32,413 nucleotides of DNA from assembly GCA_947629785.1 (NCBI GenBank), contig CANRFB010000027.1, forward strand, positions 1 through 32,413. Direction: 5' to 3'. Below, one piece after another: positions 14,937 through 23,158 of the stretch (the stretch's first letter is position 1; each line of letters starts with the position of its first letter). The notes beneath the pieces were generated by a model. The model saw only the letters and a program-made list of their open reading frames with translations. It ran no database searches and was not told the DNA's origin. The position numbers were made by a program, and so were the translations under genes. This DNA is from an uncultured Clostridia bacterium (GTDB taxonomy: Bacteria; Bacillota; Clostridia; Oscillospirales; Ruminococcaceae).

Positions 14937-14971
14937 ATACTTATAATCTTAATTGATGGAGGTGATAAATT

Positions 14972-15160
14972 GTGACTGCTCTCTACAACTACCGACATAA
15001 AGCAGGGCTTACACAAGCACAGCTTGCCCAAAAAATCGGCGTTTCGAAGGCGTGCATAGGAATGTGGGAAAATGGTAACCGAAGTCCTAATATAAGTACA
15101 TTAAAAAAACTTGCACAAATTCTTGACTGTACAGTGGACGAACTCATTGCGGACAAGTAA
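14972..15160 (+). CDS. Cro-like XRE regulator
   Basis: This 62-aa single helix-turn-helix protein (AGLTQAQLAQKIGVSKACIG, then ILDCTVDELIADK) starts at GTG, chosen because GGAGGTGAT lies 5 bases upstream. Its place directly after the early promoter and opposite the repressor is that of a Cro protein, which would shut the repressor promoter and commit the phage to lysis. Confidence 0.85.
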   Translation: MTALYNYRHKAGLTQAQLAQKIGVSKACIGMWENGNRSPNISTLKKLAQILDCTVDELIADK

Positions 15161-15194
15161 AAATACGCGGTAAATGAAAGGCAAGTGATTCAAC

Positions 15195-16046
15195 ATGATA
15201 TTTAATCGTTTGAAAGAAATGCGCAAGGAAAGGAATATGACACAACAACAGTTAGCCGAACAACTTCATATATCTCCGCAAGTATACAGTCGATACGAAA
15301 AAGGCGACAGAGAAATGCCTATTTCTTTACTTATGGAAATATCTAATTTATTTGGTGTTTCAGTAGACTACTTACTTGACAGCGACACCATAACGGAAGA
15401 CGAGGAGGTGAGAAAAATGTATAAAAAATTTGTTGAACTTTTACAAAAAAACAATACAACTGCCTATCAAGTGTCAAAAGCGACAGGTGTTTCACAGTCT
15501 ACACTTTCCGACTGGAAGACGGGCAGAGCTACGCCGAAAGTAGATAAACTTTGCAAAATTGCCGAATATTTCGGAGTAACAATAAACTATTTACTTGACA
15601 GCGACACCATAAAAGAAAAGGAGCGAAACGTAATGAATTTTGGAGAAAATCTCCGCGAACACCGCATAGCTGTTGGTTTAACGCAGGCTCAGCTTGCGGA
15701 AGAATTGAGCTTAGCACCAAGCAGCATTAGTTTGTGGGAAAGTGGTGACCGCAAGCCGGATATTATTTTCCTCAAACAGCTTGCAAACATTTTCGGCTGC
15801 ACAACGGATGAATTGCTTGACACGGCGGAAATATGTGCAGAAAGACAAGACTATGAAGATCAGACAGAGGAAACAGAAACACCTGAAAACAGCGTTGACA
15901 TCAAAAATATCCTGCTTGAACAGGCGGCACTGATCCGGCAGGAAAGCAAGAAAACGCCTGACAAACTTCCGGAGCTTACCGAGGCACTCTGCAAGGTCAC
16001 TGCTATGCTGATAATTTTATCAAGAAAGGCAGATGAACCTACATGA
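15195..16046 (+). CDS. Triple XRE-domain regulator
   Basis: The 283-aa protein contains three helix-turn-helix domains in a row: residues 1-64 (MTQQQLAEQLHISPQVYSRY), 75-138 (NTTAYQVSKATGVSQSTLSD) and 147-208 (GLTQAQLAEELSLAPSSISL). A Glu-rich tail follows. The two linkers share YLLDSDTI and a 22-bp perfect DNA repeat. Good ribosome sites stand before in-frame ATGs at 15417 (GAGGAGGTG at 15402-15410) and 15633 (AAAAGGAG at 15615-15622). The gene therefore looks like three former genes joined end to end, and may yield one-, two- and three-domain products. Function: early phage regulation. Confidence 0.8.
   Translation: MIFNRLKEMRKERNMTQQQLAEQLHISPQVYSRYEKGDREMPISLLMEISNLFGVSVDYLLDSDTITEDEEVRKMYKKFVELLQKNNTTAYQVSKATGVSQSTLSDWKTGRATPKVDKLCKIAEYFGVTINYLLDSDTIKEKERNVMNFGENLREHRIAVGLTQAQLAEELSLAPSSISLWESGDRKPDIIFLKQLANIFGCTTDELLDTAEICAERQDYEDQTEETETPENSVDIKNILLEQAALIRQESKKTPDKLPELTEALCKVTAMLIILSRKADEPT
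15372..15612 (+). repeat. 22-bp perfect direct repeat inside the triple-XRE gene
   Basis: Positions 15372-15393 and 15591-15612 are identical, 219 bases (73 codons) apart, both coding LLDSDTI. This points to duplication or unequal crossover joining HTH units. Confidence 0.85.
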
Positions 16047-16114
16047 ATCTGATTTTATACGGGCTTATCTGGGCAGTTATCTACTTGATTTATTCGGAGA
16101 CGAAAGGCAGGTGA
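16043..16114 (+). CDS. Possible 23-aa membrane peptide
   Basis: MNLILYGLIWAVIYLIYSET plus KGR is a single hydrophobic helix. It starts at an ATG overlapping the end of the triple-XRE gene (ATG/TGA) and ends 5 bases before the next gene's ATG. A weak AAAGG lies 13 bases upstream. The tight packing is suggestive, but the short length leaves it uncertain. Confidence 0.35.
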   Translation: MNLILYGLIWAVIYLIYSETKGR

Positions 16115-16119
16115 AAAAC

Positions 16120-16386
16120 ATGGATAAAAACTTTAATGCAATTGTCATTAAGGGAGACCGTTCGGCGGCGTGGGAACGTTATAAGCACAACATGAAAATT
16201 TACGAAGAGGGCGGATCGCGTTCCGACTACATACCGCCGCCCAAGTATGAACATCAGATACCGCTCAGCGACTTCGTTCTTCCGGAGGACGGGCAGGAGC
16301 AGGAAGACTGGCAGGCGGTCAATCTGTACGGCATTGTAAAACTGTACAGAGCGATCCGGCAAGGCGAAATCAAAATGAAAGAGTGA
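16120..16386 (+). CDS. Small phage protein, unknown
   Basis: This 88-aa protein, MDKNFNAIVIKGDRSAAWER onward, ends in LYGIVKLYRAIRQGEIKMKE. The start at 16120 is supported by AGGCAGGTG at 16105-16113; an open frame from 16033 would overlap the upstream gene with a poor site. No family is recognised. It belongs to the early operon. Confidence 0.65.
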   Translation: MDKNFNAIVIKGDRSAAWERYKHNMKIYEEGGSRSDYIPPPKYEHQIPLSDFVLPEDGQEQEDWQAVNLYGIVKLYRAIRQGEIKMKE

Positions 16387-16393
16387 GAAAAAT

Positions 16394-16534
16394 ATGTGGA
16401 TAATAATTTCCCCGTGGCTGCTGGGAGCGGCAGTCGCTGCTCTTACGTTCCAGATAGTCGAAAATATTACCCTGTGTATGACGGGTATTTCCGAGGAAGA
16501 GGCAGAAGATGAACGTATTCATAAACGTTCCTGA
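16394..16534 (+). CDS. Small single-pass membrane protein (46 aa)
   Basis: MWIIISPWLLGAAVAALTFQ forms one membrane helix, followed by IVENITLCMTG and an acidic tail (SEEEAEDERIHKRS). The ATG is 5 bases after the previous stop, with GAGTGAGA as a weak ribosome site. The hydrophobic-then-charged layout and operon spacing suggest a real phage membrane peptide. Function unknown. Confidence 0.5.
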   Translation: MWIIISPWLLGAAVAALTFQIVENITLCMTGISEEEAEDERIHKRS

Positions 16535-16573
16535 AAAACAGGATATTTCAAAAATAACAAGGAGGAAAACAAC

Positions 16574-16981
16574 ATGGCAAGAATAAATAAGACCATGGAA
16601 GAGAAAATCGCAGAGATGGAAACCCTGCGAAATGAGGGCAATTCGCTCACTCTTAAAGCAATAAAAGAAACAGGTATGCCGCTGTCAACAGCTAAACGCA
16701 TTTGCTGTAAAATGCTTACCGAAGAAAAAGAGCCTGCATCGGCGGCCACCGACACAAGCTCAACAGATCCCACGTCAAAGGATTCTACCAATAGTATATC
16801 AGAAAATGCGGGAAATGTCAAGAAAAAAATTCCGCAGGCGGTAATGGACGCACTTAACGAGGAGATTTTTACGCTGCAAGAATATATTGATGAGGACAAA
16901 AGGAACATTCAATATTTGCAGAAAAGGATCGACGACATTGAAAATTTTGTGAAAAATTTCGGAGGTGCTGAAAATGACTGA
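16574..16981 (+). CDS. Phage HTH-like/coiled-coil protein, unknown
   Basis: The 135-aa protein has a possible N-terminal DNA-binding segment (SLTLKAIKETGMPLSTAKRI), a Ser/Thr-rich linker (about 54-80) and a C-terminal coiled coil (NEEIFTLQEYIDEDKRNIQY). A strong AAGGAGG lies before the ATG. It overlaps the next gene by 8 bases. No family is recognised. Confidence 0.7.
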   Translation: MARINKTMEEKIAEMETLRNEGNSLTLKAIKETGMPLSTAKRICCKMLTEEKEPASAATDTSSTDPTSKDSTNSISENAGNVKKKIPQAVMDALNEEIFTLQEYIDEDKRNIQYLQKRIDDIENFVKNFGGAEND

Positions 16982-17297
16982 AAAAGAAATGAAATTTTTT
17001 AAGGTGGTTAAAAGCTACGCGATGTCAGGCGGATTTTCAGACGTAAAAATAAAAAAAGAATTTGTTATTGCCGCAGTTGAAAGAATGGAAGAAATGAGTC
17101 GGGCTGCTCTTCGCGCGGTAGATCCGATAAGCGAAATAGAAAGACCATTACTGGCGGCAGCTATTAAAAGACTTGCCGAAACGTTATATTGTTCACTTGA
17201 CAAAACAGAACAGGGCGCTTGCGACGACCTTATAAAAACATTTGTGCCGGTAATGATAACCATTCCGAGAGAGGTCAAGGAGGGCGGACAGAAATGA
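16974..17297 (+). CDS. Phage hypothetical protein
   Basis: This helical 107-aa protein starts MTEKEMKFFKVVKSYAMSGG. The start at 16974 is set by GGAGGTG at 16961-16967. It has no recognised domain. Its TGA overlaps the ATG of the PcfK-like gene, so the two are probably translated together. Confidence 0.65.
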   Translation: MTEKEMKFFKVVKSYAMSGGFSDVKIKKEFVIAAVERMEEMSRAALRAVDPISEIERPLLAAAIKRLAETLYCSLDKTEQGACDDLIKTFVPVMITIPREVKEGGQK

Positions 17298-17668
17298 ACT
17301 ACACGGATCAGGCTTTGGAAAAATTAAAGAATGAACTCGGTTCATTCAAAGGCGGACAGAAAGAAAAAGCTATGAAGGAAGACGTAAGCGCGGCGCTCTG
17401 TGAGTTCTGCCGGCAAGAGCCGGAATTCGCACAAGCTATCGTGCAGAGCGATAAGACATTCTCCGACTGCATTAAAGCGGTCGCGGCAGGTACCGGAACG
17501 AGCATCTCAGACTTGGAAGCATACAAAAAAGCGGTCAATTTCTATTTTCCCGGCGCAAGGGTAAATTCCAAAATGACTATTGACCTTATCGGCGATGCTA
17601 ATACCGACTCCTCGGCAAATCAAGAGAAAAAGTCCGTTCTGGATATCTCCCTTGATGATCTGTTTTAA
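17294..17668 (+). CDS. PcfK-like / AcrIIA9-family protein
   Basis: This 124-aa protein contains the family core FAQAIVQSDKTFSDCIKAVA, SISDLEAYKKAVNFYFPGA and an IDL segment, and ends SLDDLF. PcfK-like proteins occur beside PcfJ on conjugative plasmids and phages. Some members (AcrIIA9) inhibit Cas9, so this is a candidate anti-CRISPR, though inhibition cannot be judged from sequence. The ATG at 17294 overlaps the previous stop and has GGAGG upstream; an open frame from 17219 lies inside the previous gene. Confidence 0.75.
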   Translation: MNYTDQALEKLKNELGSFKGGQKEKAMKEDVSAALCEFCRQEPEFAQAIVQSDKTFSDCIKAVAAGTGTSISDLEAYKKAVNFYFPGARVNSKMTIDLIGDANTDSSANQEKKSVLDISLDDLF

Positions 17669-17680
17669 GGGGGCGGGAAT

Positions 17681-19285
17681 ATGGCTGAATCGCTTAATGA
17701 AATTTTCCCCGATATGCCCGACTTCCCGGACGAAATAAGGCTGAAACTTCACCGGAAATATTCCGATCCGTATATATTTTTCTCACGGCAGAAACAGTCC
17801 GCGCATTGCTTTTGCACAAGTTGTTTCGGAACGTTTGATGTTCCGTCAAAAGAAATAGTATCTGACGTGTTCCGCACCTGTCCCGTTTGCGGTACAAAAT
17901 GCAAGACGCGTTCAGAGGGTATCGGAAGAAGATCCATATTTGATGAAAGACTTGTATGTTATCTTATGCCGACAGACGGCGGAAATGCTGTTTTTGCAAT
18001 ATGCGGGCTGCTATACAACACTTATGGAAAACCATATTTTCGAGGCGGTGTGCAGATGACTGTCAATGAGCTTGCAAAACATTATCACGGATCGGAATTT
18101 GAAATAAGAAACGTTATCAAATATTCACCTGACGGTATAAAGCAAGCTGACTATTATTGGAGATCAGCGTATGAAACGAAATTTTACGAGCCTTATCTGA
18201 CAAAAGGAAGTTACAATTACTCGGCGCGTATATATTATACGATAGAAAATCCCGAAATTCTCAAAGATACGTTTATGAAGTATATCCCTGCAAATTACAG
18301 CGGAGATAAACAGCTTACATATCTGAAATACGCTCTTGAATATCCCGCCGTTGAAATGCTTATGAAACTTGGCGGCGAACGGATCATCAGTGATATTGTC
18401 GATCGTAAATGCTCTCACAAGAGCGTTATTGACCTTTCGGGAAAAACAGCGGCGGAAGTCTTTATGACAGATCCGAACAACGCGGCAGTGATAAGGAATT
18501 TTATCAAGGAAAATAAAAACCGTGCCTGCGTTCAGGACTTGCAGATCTGGAAGAAACTCAATCAGAAAGAATACAAGGGCAAATACAAAATAAGCGAAGT
18601 CCGCGGGATCTCGGATTTTTGCTTTGATTACAGATTGATCTTTAAGTATTCAAAAATGATCGGGACAACGCTGCGGAAATTTATGAATTACATCCGAAAA
18701 CAGCATGATATATATGCGAGAGCGACAGGAAATTCGATCGATCATATTATGATGATATATCAGGATTACATTGATGAATGTACGCAGCTTGAATATGACC
18801 TGAAAGACAGTCAGATAAGTATGCCGTCCGACCTTTTTGCAGCGCATGAACGCACATCATCAGCGGTGCGGGCGATCATTGAGGAGATCCAGCGTAAAAA
18901 TGAGACAGAAAAAACAAAGCATTATCAAAAGGATCTGTACAAGAAACTGCTGAATATGTACGCATATTCCGACAATAACTACAGCATTATAGTTCCGTCA
19001 AGTGCTGCGGATATAATCCAAGAGGGAAAAGTTCAGCAGCATTGTGTTGCCGGATATGCGGAAAGACATATCCAAGGGAAACTTGCCATTCTTTTCATGC
19101 GCAAGACTTCCGAGCCTGACAAGGCTTTATACACCATTGAAATGCACGGCAAGGAACTTATACAGATACAAGGTTTCAAAAATCGTGTAAAACCGAATGA
19201 AACGGAAAGAAAATGGTTTGACCGCTGGCTCAGATGGGTAAGAAAGCCCGAAGATAAAAAGCATCCGAATGAAAAAACGGCATGA
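17681..19285 (+). CDS. PcfJ-domain protein
   Basis: This 534-aa protein has a zinc ribbon near the N-terminus (C45xxC48 and C67xxC70). The C-terminal PcfJ domain spans about 420-520: IIQEGKVQQHCVAGYAERHI, LFMRKTSEPDKALYTIEM and LIQIQGFKNR. PcfJ was first seen on the conjugative plasmid pCF10, and its molecular role is not settled. The gene follows the PcfK-like gene by 12 bases, the same pairing as on plasmids. AGGGGGC precedes the ATG. Confidence 0.85.
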   Translation: MAESLNEIFPDMPDFPDEIRLKLHRKYSDPYIFFSRQKQSAHCFCTSCFGTFDVPSKEIVSDVFRTCPVCGTKCKTRSEGIGRRSIFDERLVCYLMPTDGGNAVFAICGLLYNTYGKPYFRGGVQMTVNELAKHYHGSEFEIRNVIKYSPDGIKQADYYWRSAYETKFYEPYLTKGSYNYSARIYYTIENPEILKDTFMKYIPANYSGDKQLTYLKYALEYPAVEMLMKLGGERIISDIVDRKCSHKSVIDLSGKTAAEVFMTDPNNAAVIRNFIKENKNRACVQDLQIWKKLNQKEYKGKYKISEVRGISDFCFDYRLIFKYSKMIGTTLRKFMNYIRKQHDIYARATGNSIDHIMMIYQDYIDECTQLEYDLKDSQISMPSDLFAAHERTSSAVRAIIEEIQRKNETEKTKHYQKDLYKKLLNMYAYSDNNYSIIVPSSAADIIQEGKVQQHCVAGYAERHIQGKLAILFMRKTSEPDKALYTIEMHGKELIQIQGFKNRVKPNETERKWFDRWLRWVRKPEDKKHPNEKTA

Positions 19286-19299
19286 ACGGAGGAATGGAT

Positions 19300-20181
19300 A
19301 TGTCTGAAAATCAAGTCACTGTAATTGAAGAAGAGGCTCTGGAACGTCATGAACAGGATATACAGATACAGTGTGAGGTCCAAGCAAATTCCTTTATGGA
19401 AACGGGCAGACTTCTTAAAGCCATTAAGGACGGAAAAGAATATGCCATACGCGGACACAAGACATTTGTAGAGTATATAGAAAAATCCTGCGGGACGGTG
19501 TTTCCGTTCCGAGCCGGACAGGCGTATAAGTATATCCGTGTGTACGAAAGCTACGGAAATCGGCTGAAAACTTATAAAAACAAGTTCAGCCTTGACATTC
19601 TGGATATGTTCAGGGACGTTTCCGAAGAAGAATTTCAAAAAATTGCCGAGGAAAACGACCTTGAAGATATGACGGTAAAAGAAGCCGAAAAGCTGAAAAA
19701 AGAACTTGACGCCGCGAACGAACAAATATCATTTTTGCAGTCAACTGCAAAAGAAAAAGACGCGGAGATAGAAAAGCTGAAAAAGCAGCCTGTTGATGTC
19801 ATTGTTCAGGAGCCCGATCCGAAAGATGTAGAAAAACTTGTTTCGGAACGGCTGAAAATATCCGAAAAGGAATTTACCGCCGAAAAGGAAAAACTTTCGG
19901 AACAGATCAAGCAGCTTAAACAAAAAGCAGATTCGGCGGACGATATGAAAACCGAATATGAAAACAAGCTTTCGGAACTGGAGAAAAAATTCAACACCGA
20001 AAAAACTTCCGGCGAAACAGACGAGGCGCTGATAAAATTTAAATTCTATTTTTCGGAGATACAAGAAAACGTGAAGAAATTTCTTTCCGTATGTGATGAT
20101 CTTCCGGACGGTGAAAAGAAAAATAAATTCAAAGGCGCGGCGGTAAATTTTTTCAATGGTATTCTGGAGGAATTGAAATGA
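19300..20181 (+). CDS. DUF3102-like coiled-coil protein
   Basis: The 293-aa protein has an N-terminal region of DUF3102 type (SFMETGRLLKAIKDGKEY, FVEYIEKSCG, AYKYIRVYESYG, DMTVKEAEKLKKEL). A long coiled coil (about 125-240) and a C-terminal helical domain ending FFNGILEELK follow. Proteins of this layout are common early phage genes, perhaps DNA-binding or partition-like. The ATG at 19300 has CGGAGG at 19287-19292; the ATG at 19294 is also possible. Confidence 0.7.
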   Translation: MSENQVTVIEEEALERHEQDIQIQCEVQANSFMETGRLLKAIKDGKEYAIRGHKTFVEYIEKSCGTVFPFRAGQAYKYIRVYESYGNRLKTYKNKFSLDILDMFRDVSEEEFQKIAEENDLEDMTVKEAEKLKKELDAANEQISFLQSTAKEKDAEIEKLKKQPVDVIVQEPDPKDVEKLVSERLKISEKEFTAEKEKLSEQIKQLKQKADSADDMKTEYENKLSELEKKFNTEKTSGETDEALIKFKFYFSEIQENVKKFLSVCDDLPDGEKKNKFKGAAVNFFNGILEELK

Positions 20182-20210
20182 AACGTGAAAAATATCAGGA
20201 GGAATTTTAA
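20178..20210 (+). CDS. Ten-codon linking mini-ORF
   Basis: MKREKYQEEF starts on an ATG overlapping the previous stop (AATGA), and its TAA abuts the next ATG directly. The ribosome site of the next gene, CAGGAGGAA, lies inside it. It could serve to couple translation of the two genes, or be chance. Confidence 0.3.
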   Translation: MKREKYQEEF

Positions 20211-21524
20211 ATGGAAAACATTCAGACAGTAAAAGTTCTTTGTGCAGAGCTTGAAGATGTAAAGCGCATACGAATGGTAAACGTTACGCCTACCGCAAAC
20301 GGTCTTACCATTATAGGCGGCAGAAATAATCAGGGCAAGACCTCGGTAATAGATTCCCTTATGTGGGGACTGGGCGGTGATAAATACCGTCCGTCAAATC
20401 CCACAAGAGAGGGTTCTTTAGTTCCGCCTAAAATAAAGATAAAGCTTGATAACGGCATTGTCGTTGAGCGCAGCGGAAAGAACAGCGAACTTAAAGTTAC
20501 CGATCCGTCCGGCAGAAAAAGCGGTCAGAAACTTCTCAATTCGTTTATAAGTTCTTTTGCACTGGATATACCGAAATTTATGGAGATGAACTCCAAAGAA
20601 AAAGCAGACGTACTTCTTCAGATAATAGGTGTCGGGGATAAACTCGCAAAGCTTGACAACGAAGAAAGCATACTGTATAACCGCAGGCTTGAGATCGGCA
20701 GGATCGCCGAACAGAAAGCAAAATACGCAAGCGAACTTCCCGAATATGAGGGCATACCGAATGAGCCTGTCTCCCCGTCTGAGCTTATCCGTCAGCAGCA
20801 GGAAATACTTGCAAGAAACGGTGAAAATCAGCGTAAGCGGTCACATCTTGCGGATATGAAAAAGGAATACGAACAGCTTGTTTCTGCAATTGAAGAAACG
20901 GAACGCAGACTTTCCGAACTGAACGGCAAGCGCGAAAAACTCGGAGAAGATATACGGCTTGCAAGCGTTTCCGTTCAGGAACTGGTTGACGAAAGCACGG
21001 CAGAACTTGAAAACAATATCCGTAATATTGAAGCCCTGAACATCAAGATACGTTCAAATCTCGAAAAGGAAAAAGCCGAGGAAGAGGCGCGGCATTTTTC
21101 GGAAGAATATAACGGCATGACAGCCAAAATAGAACAGCTCCGTTCCGATCGGCGCGCGCTGCTTGACAATGCCGACCTGCCTTTAAAGGAATTGTCCGTT
21201 CAGGACGGAGAACTTATCTACAAAGGCGCAAAATGGGACTGTATGAGCGGTTCTGAACAGTTGAAAGTGGCTGTATCCATTGTAAGGAAACTCAATCCGA
21301 ACTGCGGTTTTGTGCTTATAGACAAGCTGGAACAGATGGATCTTGAAACGCTTCACGAGTTCGGGAAATGGCTTGAAACGGAAGGCTTGCAGGCAATTGC
21401 AACAAGAGTTTCAACAGGTGACGAATGCAGTATCATAATTGAGGACGGATACGTCAAGGAAAACAAAGAAAATAACGACAGCGGCGAAGTCAAAACGCCG
21501 TCATTCAAGAAAGGGTGTTTCTGA
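20211..21524 (+). CDS. SMC/RecF-like phage AAA ATPase
   Basis: The 437-aa protein is built like a small Rad50/RecF. It has a Walker A at 36-44 (GGRNNQGKTS), a central coiled coil (about 170-310), an ABC-type signature (CMSGSEQLKVAVSI) and a Walker B (FVLIDKLEQMD) followed by AIATRVSTGDE. The usual glutamate after the Walker B aspartate is a lysine here. It probably acts with the following Sak4-like ATPase in phage recombination. GGAGG lies 7 bases upstream. Confidence 0.85.
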   Translation: MENIQTVKVLCAELEDVKRIRMVNVTPTANGLTIIGGRNNQGKTSVIDSLMWGLGGDKYRPSNPTREGSLVPPKIKIKLDNGIVVERSGKNSELKVTDPSGRKSGQKLLNSFISSFALDIPKFMEMNSKEKADVLLQIIGVGDKLAKLDNEESILYNRRLEIGRIAEQKAKYASELPEYEGIPNEPVSPSELIRQQQEILARNGENQRKRSHLADMKKEYEQLVSAIEETERRLSELNGKREKLGEDIRLASVSVQELVDESTAELENNIRNIEALNIKIRSNLEKEKAEEEARHFSEEYNGMTAKIEQLRSDRRALLDNADLPLKELSVQDGELIYKGAKWDCMSGSEQLKVAVSIVRKLNPNCGFVLIDKLEQMDLETLHEFGKWLETEGLQAIATRVSTGDECSIIIEDGYVKENKENNDSGEVKTPSFKKGCF

Positions 21525-21526
21525 TA

Positions 21527-22651
21527 ATGGAGATTAATATTTCAACGGGTACTGTTCCCTCAAAGAAAAAGTTCGTAATTTACGGTACGGAAGGTATCGG
21601 CAAATCAACGTTTGCTTCAAAATTCCCCGATCCCCTGTTCATTGACGTTGAGGGCGGCACGAAAAATATGGACGTCAGACGTTTTGCAGATCCGCCTACA
21701 TCTTATGCCATGCTGATAAACTATATAGATCATGTAATGCAGAATGCGGGCATTTGCAAGACGCTTGTAATTGATACGATAGACTGGGTCGAACGTATGA
21801 TAGTAAATGACGTCTGCACTTCTCACGGTAAAAAAGGCATTGAGGATTTCGGTTATGGAAACGGCTATACATATGTTGCCGAAAAGGTAGGACAGTTCCT
21901 CAATAAACTTCAGGAACTCATCGACAAGAACATCTGCAACGTTGTACTTATAGCGCACGCCCAGATAAAGAAATTTGAACAGCCAAACGAGTCGGGTTCT
22001 TATGACCGTTATGAACTGAAACTCGGAAAGAAAACCACTTCACAGACAGCTCCTCTTGTAAAGGAATGGTGTGACGCTCTGCTTTTCATCAACTATGAAA
22101 CGTTTGCGGTAAAGCAGGATAAGGAAGGCAAGAAATTCAAAGCGCAGGGCGGCGAACGCGTAATGTATACAACGCATCACCCCTGCTGGGACGCAAAGAA
22201 CCGTTTCGGACTCCCTGAAAAAATTCCCTTTGATTATTCGTCTGTTGCGTTCATTCTGGACGATAAACCTGCCGTTACGGAACATTCCGATAAAAAGCCC
22301 GCCGAGCCTGATATTTCCGGACCGCAAAAAGCAGAGAACGCTCCCACGGTCCGGCAGGACAAGCCCGCAGAAACTGTACAGGAAAATTCCAATGAAAAAT
22401 TTGACCTTTCCGATTTTGAAGAAATATCCCCTGCTCTTGTCATTCCCGATAATATTCCAAAGGAACTGCAAGACCTTATGCGTATAAATAAGGTCAGCGA
22501 AGAAGAGATACGCCGCGCTGTTGCCATGAAAGGATATTATCCCGAAAATACGCCTATCGGAAATTATGATAAAGATTTCATAAGTGGAGTGCTTATAGAG
22601 GCGTGGGAACAGGTTTATGACCTTATTTCAGGCAACAGAACACCATTTTAA
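21527..22651 (+). CDS. Sak4-like RecA-fold ATPase (single-strand annealing partner)
   Basis: This 374-aa protein has a Walker A at 20-28 (GTEGIGKST), a Walker B around 79-83 (TLVIDTIDW) and VVLIAHAQIKKFEQP as a sensor-like segment. A low-complexity linker (about 250-300) leads to a C-terminal helical tail. This pattern matches AAA_24 phage nucleotide-binding proteins, the Sak4 group of RecA-like recombinases. The ATG at 21527 is two bases after the previous stop. The neighbouring DUF669 gene is a usual companion. Confidence 0.82.
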   Translation: MEINISTGTVPSKKKFVIYGTEGIGKSTFASKFPDPLFIDVEGGTKNMDVRRFADPPTSYAMLINYIDHVMQNAGICKTLVIDTIDWVERMIVNDVCTSHGKKGIEDFGYGNGYTYVAEKVGQFLNKLQELIDKNICNVVLIAHAQIKKFEQPNESGSYDRYELKLGKKTTSQTAPLVKEWCDALLFINYETFAVKQDKEGKKFKAQGGERVMYTTHHPCWDAKNRFGLPEKIPFDYSSVAFILDDKPAVTEHSDKKPAEPDISGPQKAENAPTVRQDKPAETVQENSNEKFDLSDFEEISPALVIPDNIPKELQDLMRINKVSEEEIRRAVAMKGYYPENTPIGNYDKDFISGVLIEAWEQVYDLISGNRTPF

Positions 22652-22675
22652 ATTTTAAGAAAGAGGTATCATATC

Positions 22676-23158
22676 ATGCAAGAAAATACAACTTACGACT
22701 GGGACAGCGAAATTAATAACGAGGAATCGGAGTTTGTGCTGCTTCCGGAGGGTGACTACGAATTCACTGTTGAAAAATTTGAGCGCGCACAGTTTGACGG
22801 CTCATCAAAAGTTCCGCCCTGCAAGAAGGCTATTGTAACATTCAGTATAAAGGGCGAAACCGATACGATAAATATAATAGAAAATTTCCTGCTTTATTCG
22901 GGAATGGAATGGAAACTTTCGGCGCTGTTCCTTTCGGTGGGAATGAAAAAGCACGGCGAGCCGCTGCGTATGAACTGGTCGGCTTTGCCGGGCAAAACAG
23001 GCAGATGCCACGTTTACACCGATACATACTATTCCAAAGATGATGTGAACAAGGAGACTCCGAAGAAAACAAACCGTATAAAGAAATTTTACGCATATGA
23101 CGATAATGTACAAGTGATAAAGCCCAATAATTCAGCATGGAAGAAGGGACAGTTCTGA
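22676..23158 (+). CDS. DUF669 protein (SSB-like)
   Basis: This 160-aa DUF669 protein carries FVLLPEGDYEFTVEKFERA, FLLYSGMEWKLSALFLSVG and the tail AWKKGQF. The family is often placed next to Sak4 and helicase genes and behaves like a phage single-strand DNA-binding protein; the short aromatic tail recalls SSB C-termini. Its N-terminal YDWDSEI recurs as FDWDSEI in the primase at 24756, with 19 identical bases. Confidence 0.8.
   Translation: MQENTTYDWDSEINNEESEFVLLPEGDYEFTVEKFERAQFDGSSKVPPCKKAIVTFSIKGETDTINIIENFLLYSGMEWKLSALFLSVGMKKHGEPLRMNWSALPGKTGRCHVYTDTYYSKDDVNKETPKKTNRIKKFYAYDDNVQVIKPNNSAWKKGQF

Noticed and set aside
19033-19725. Minus-strand 230-aa open frame
   Set aside because: Phe-rich shadow of the PcfJ and DUF3102-like genes, no ribosome site or promoter.
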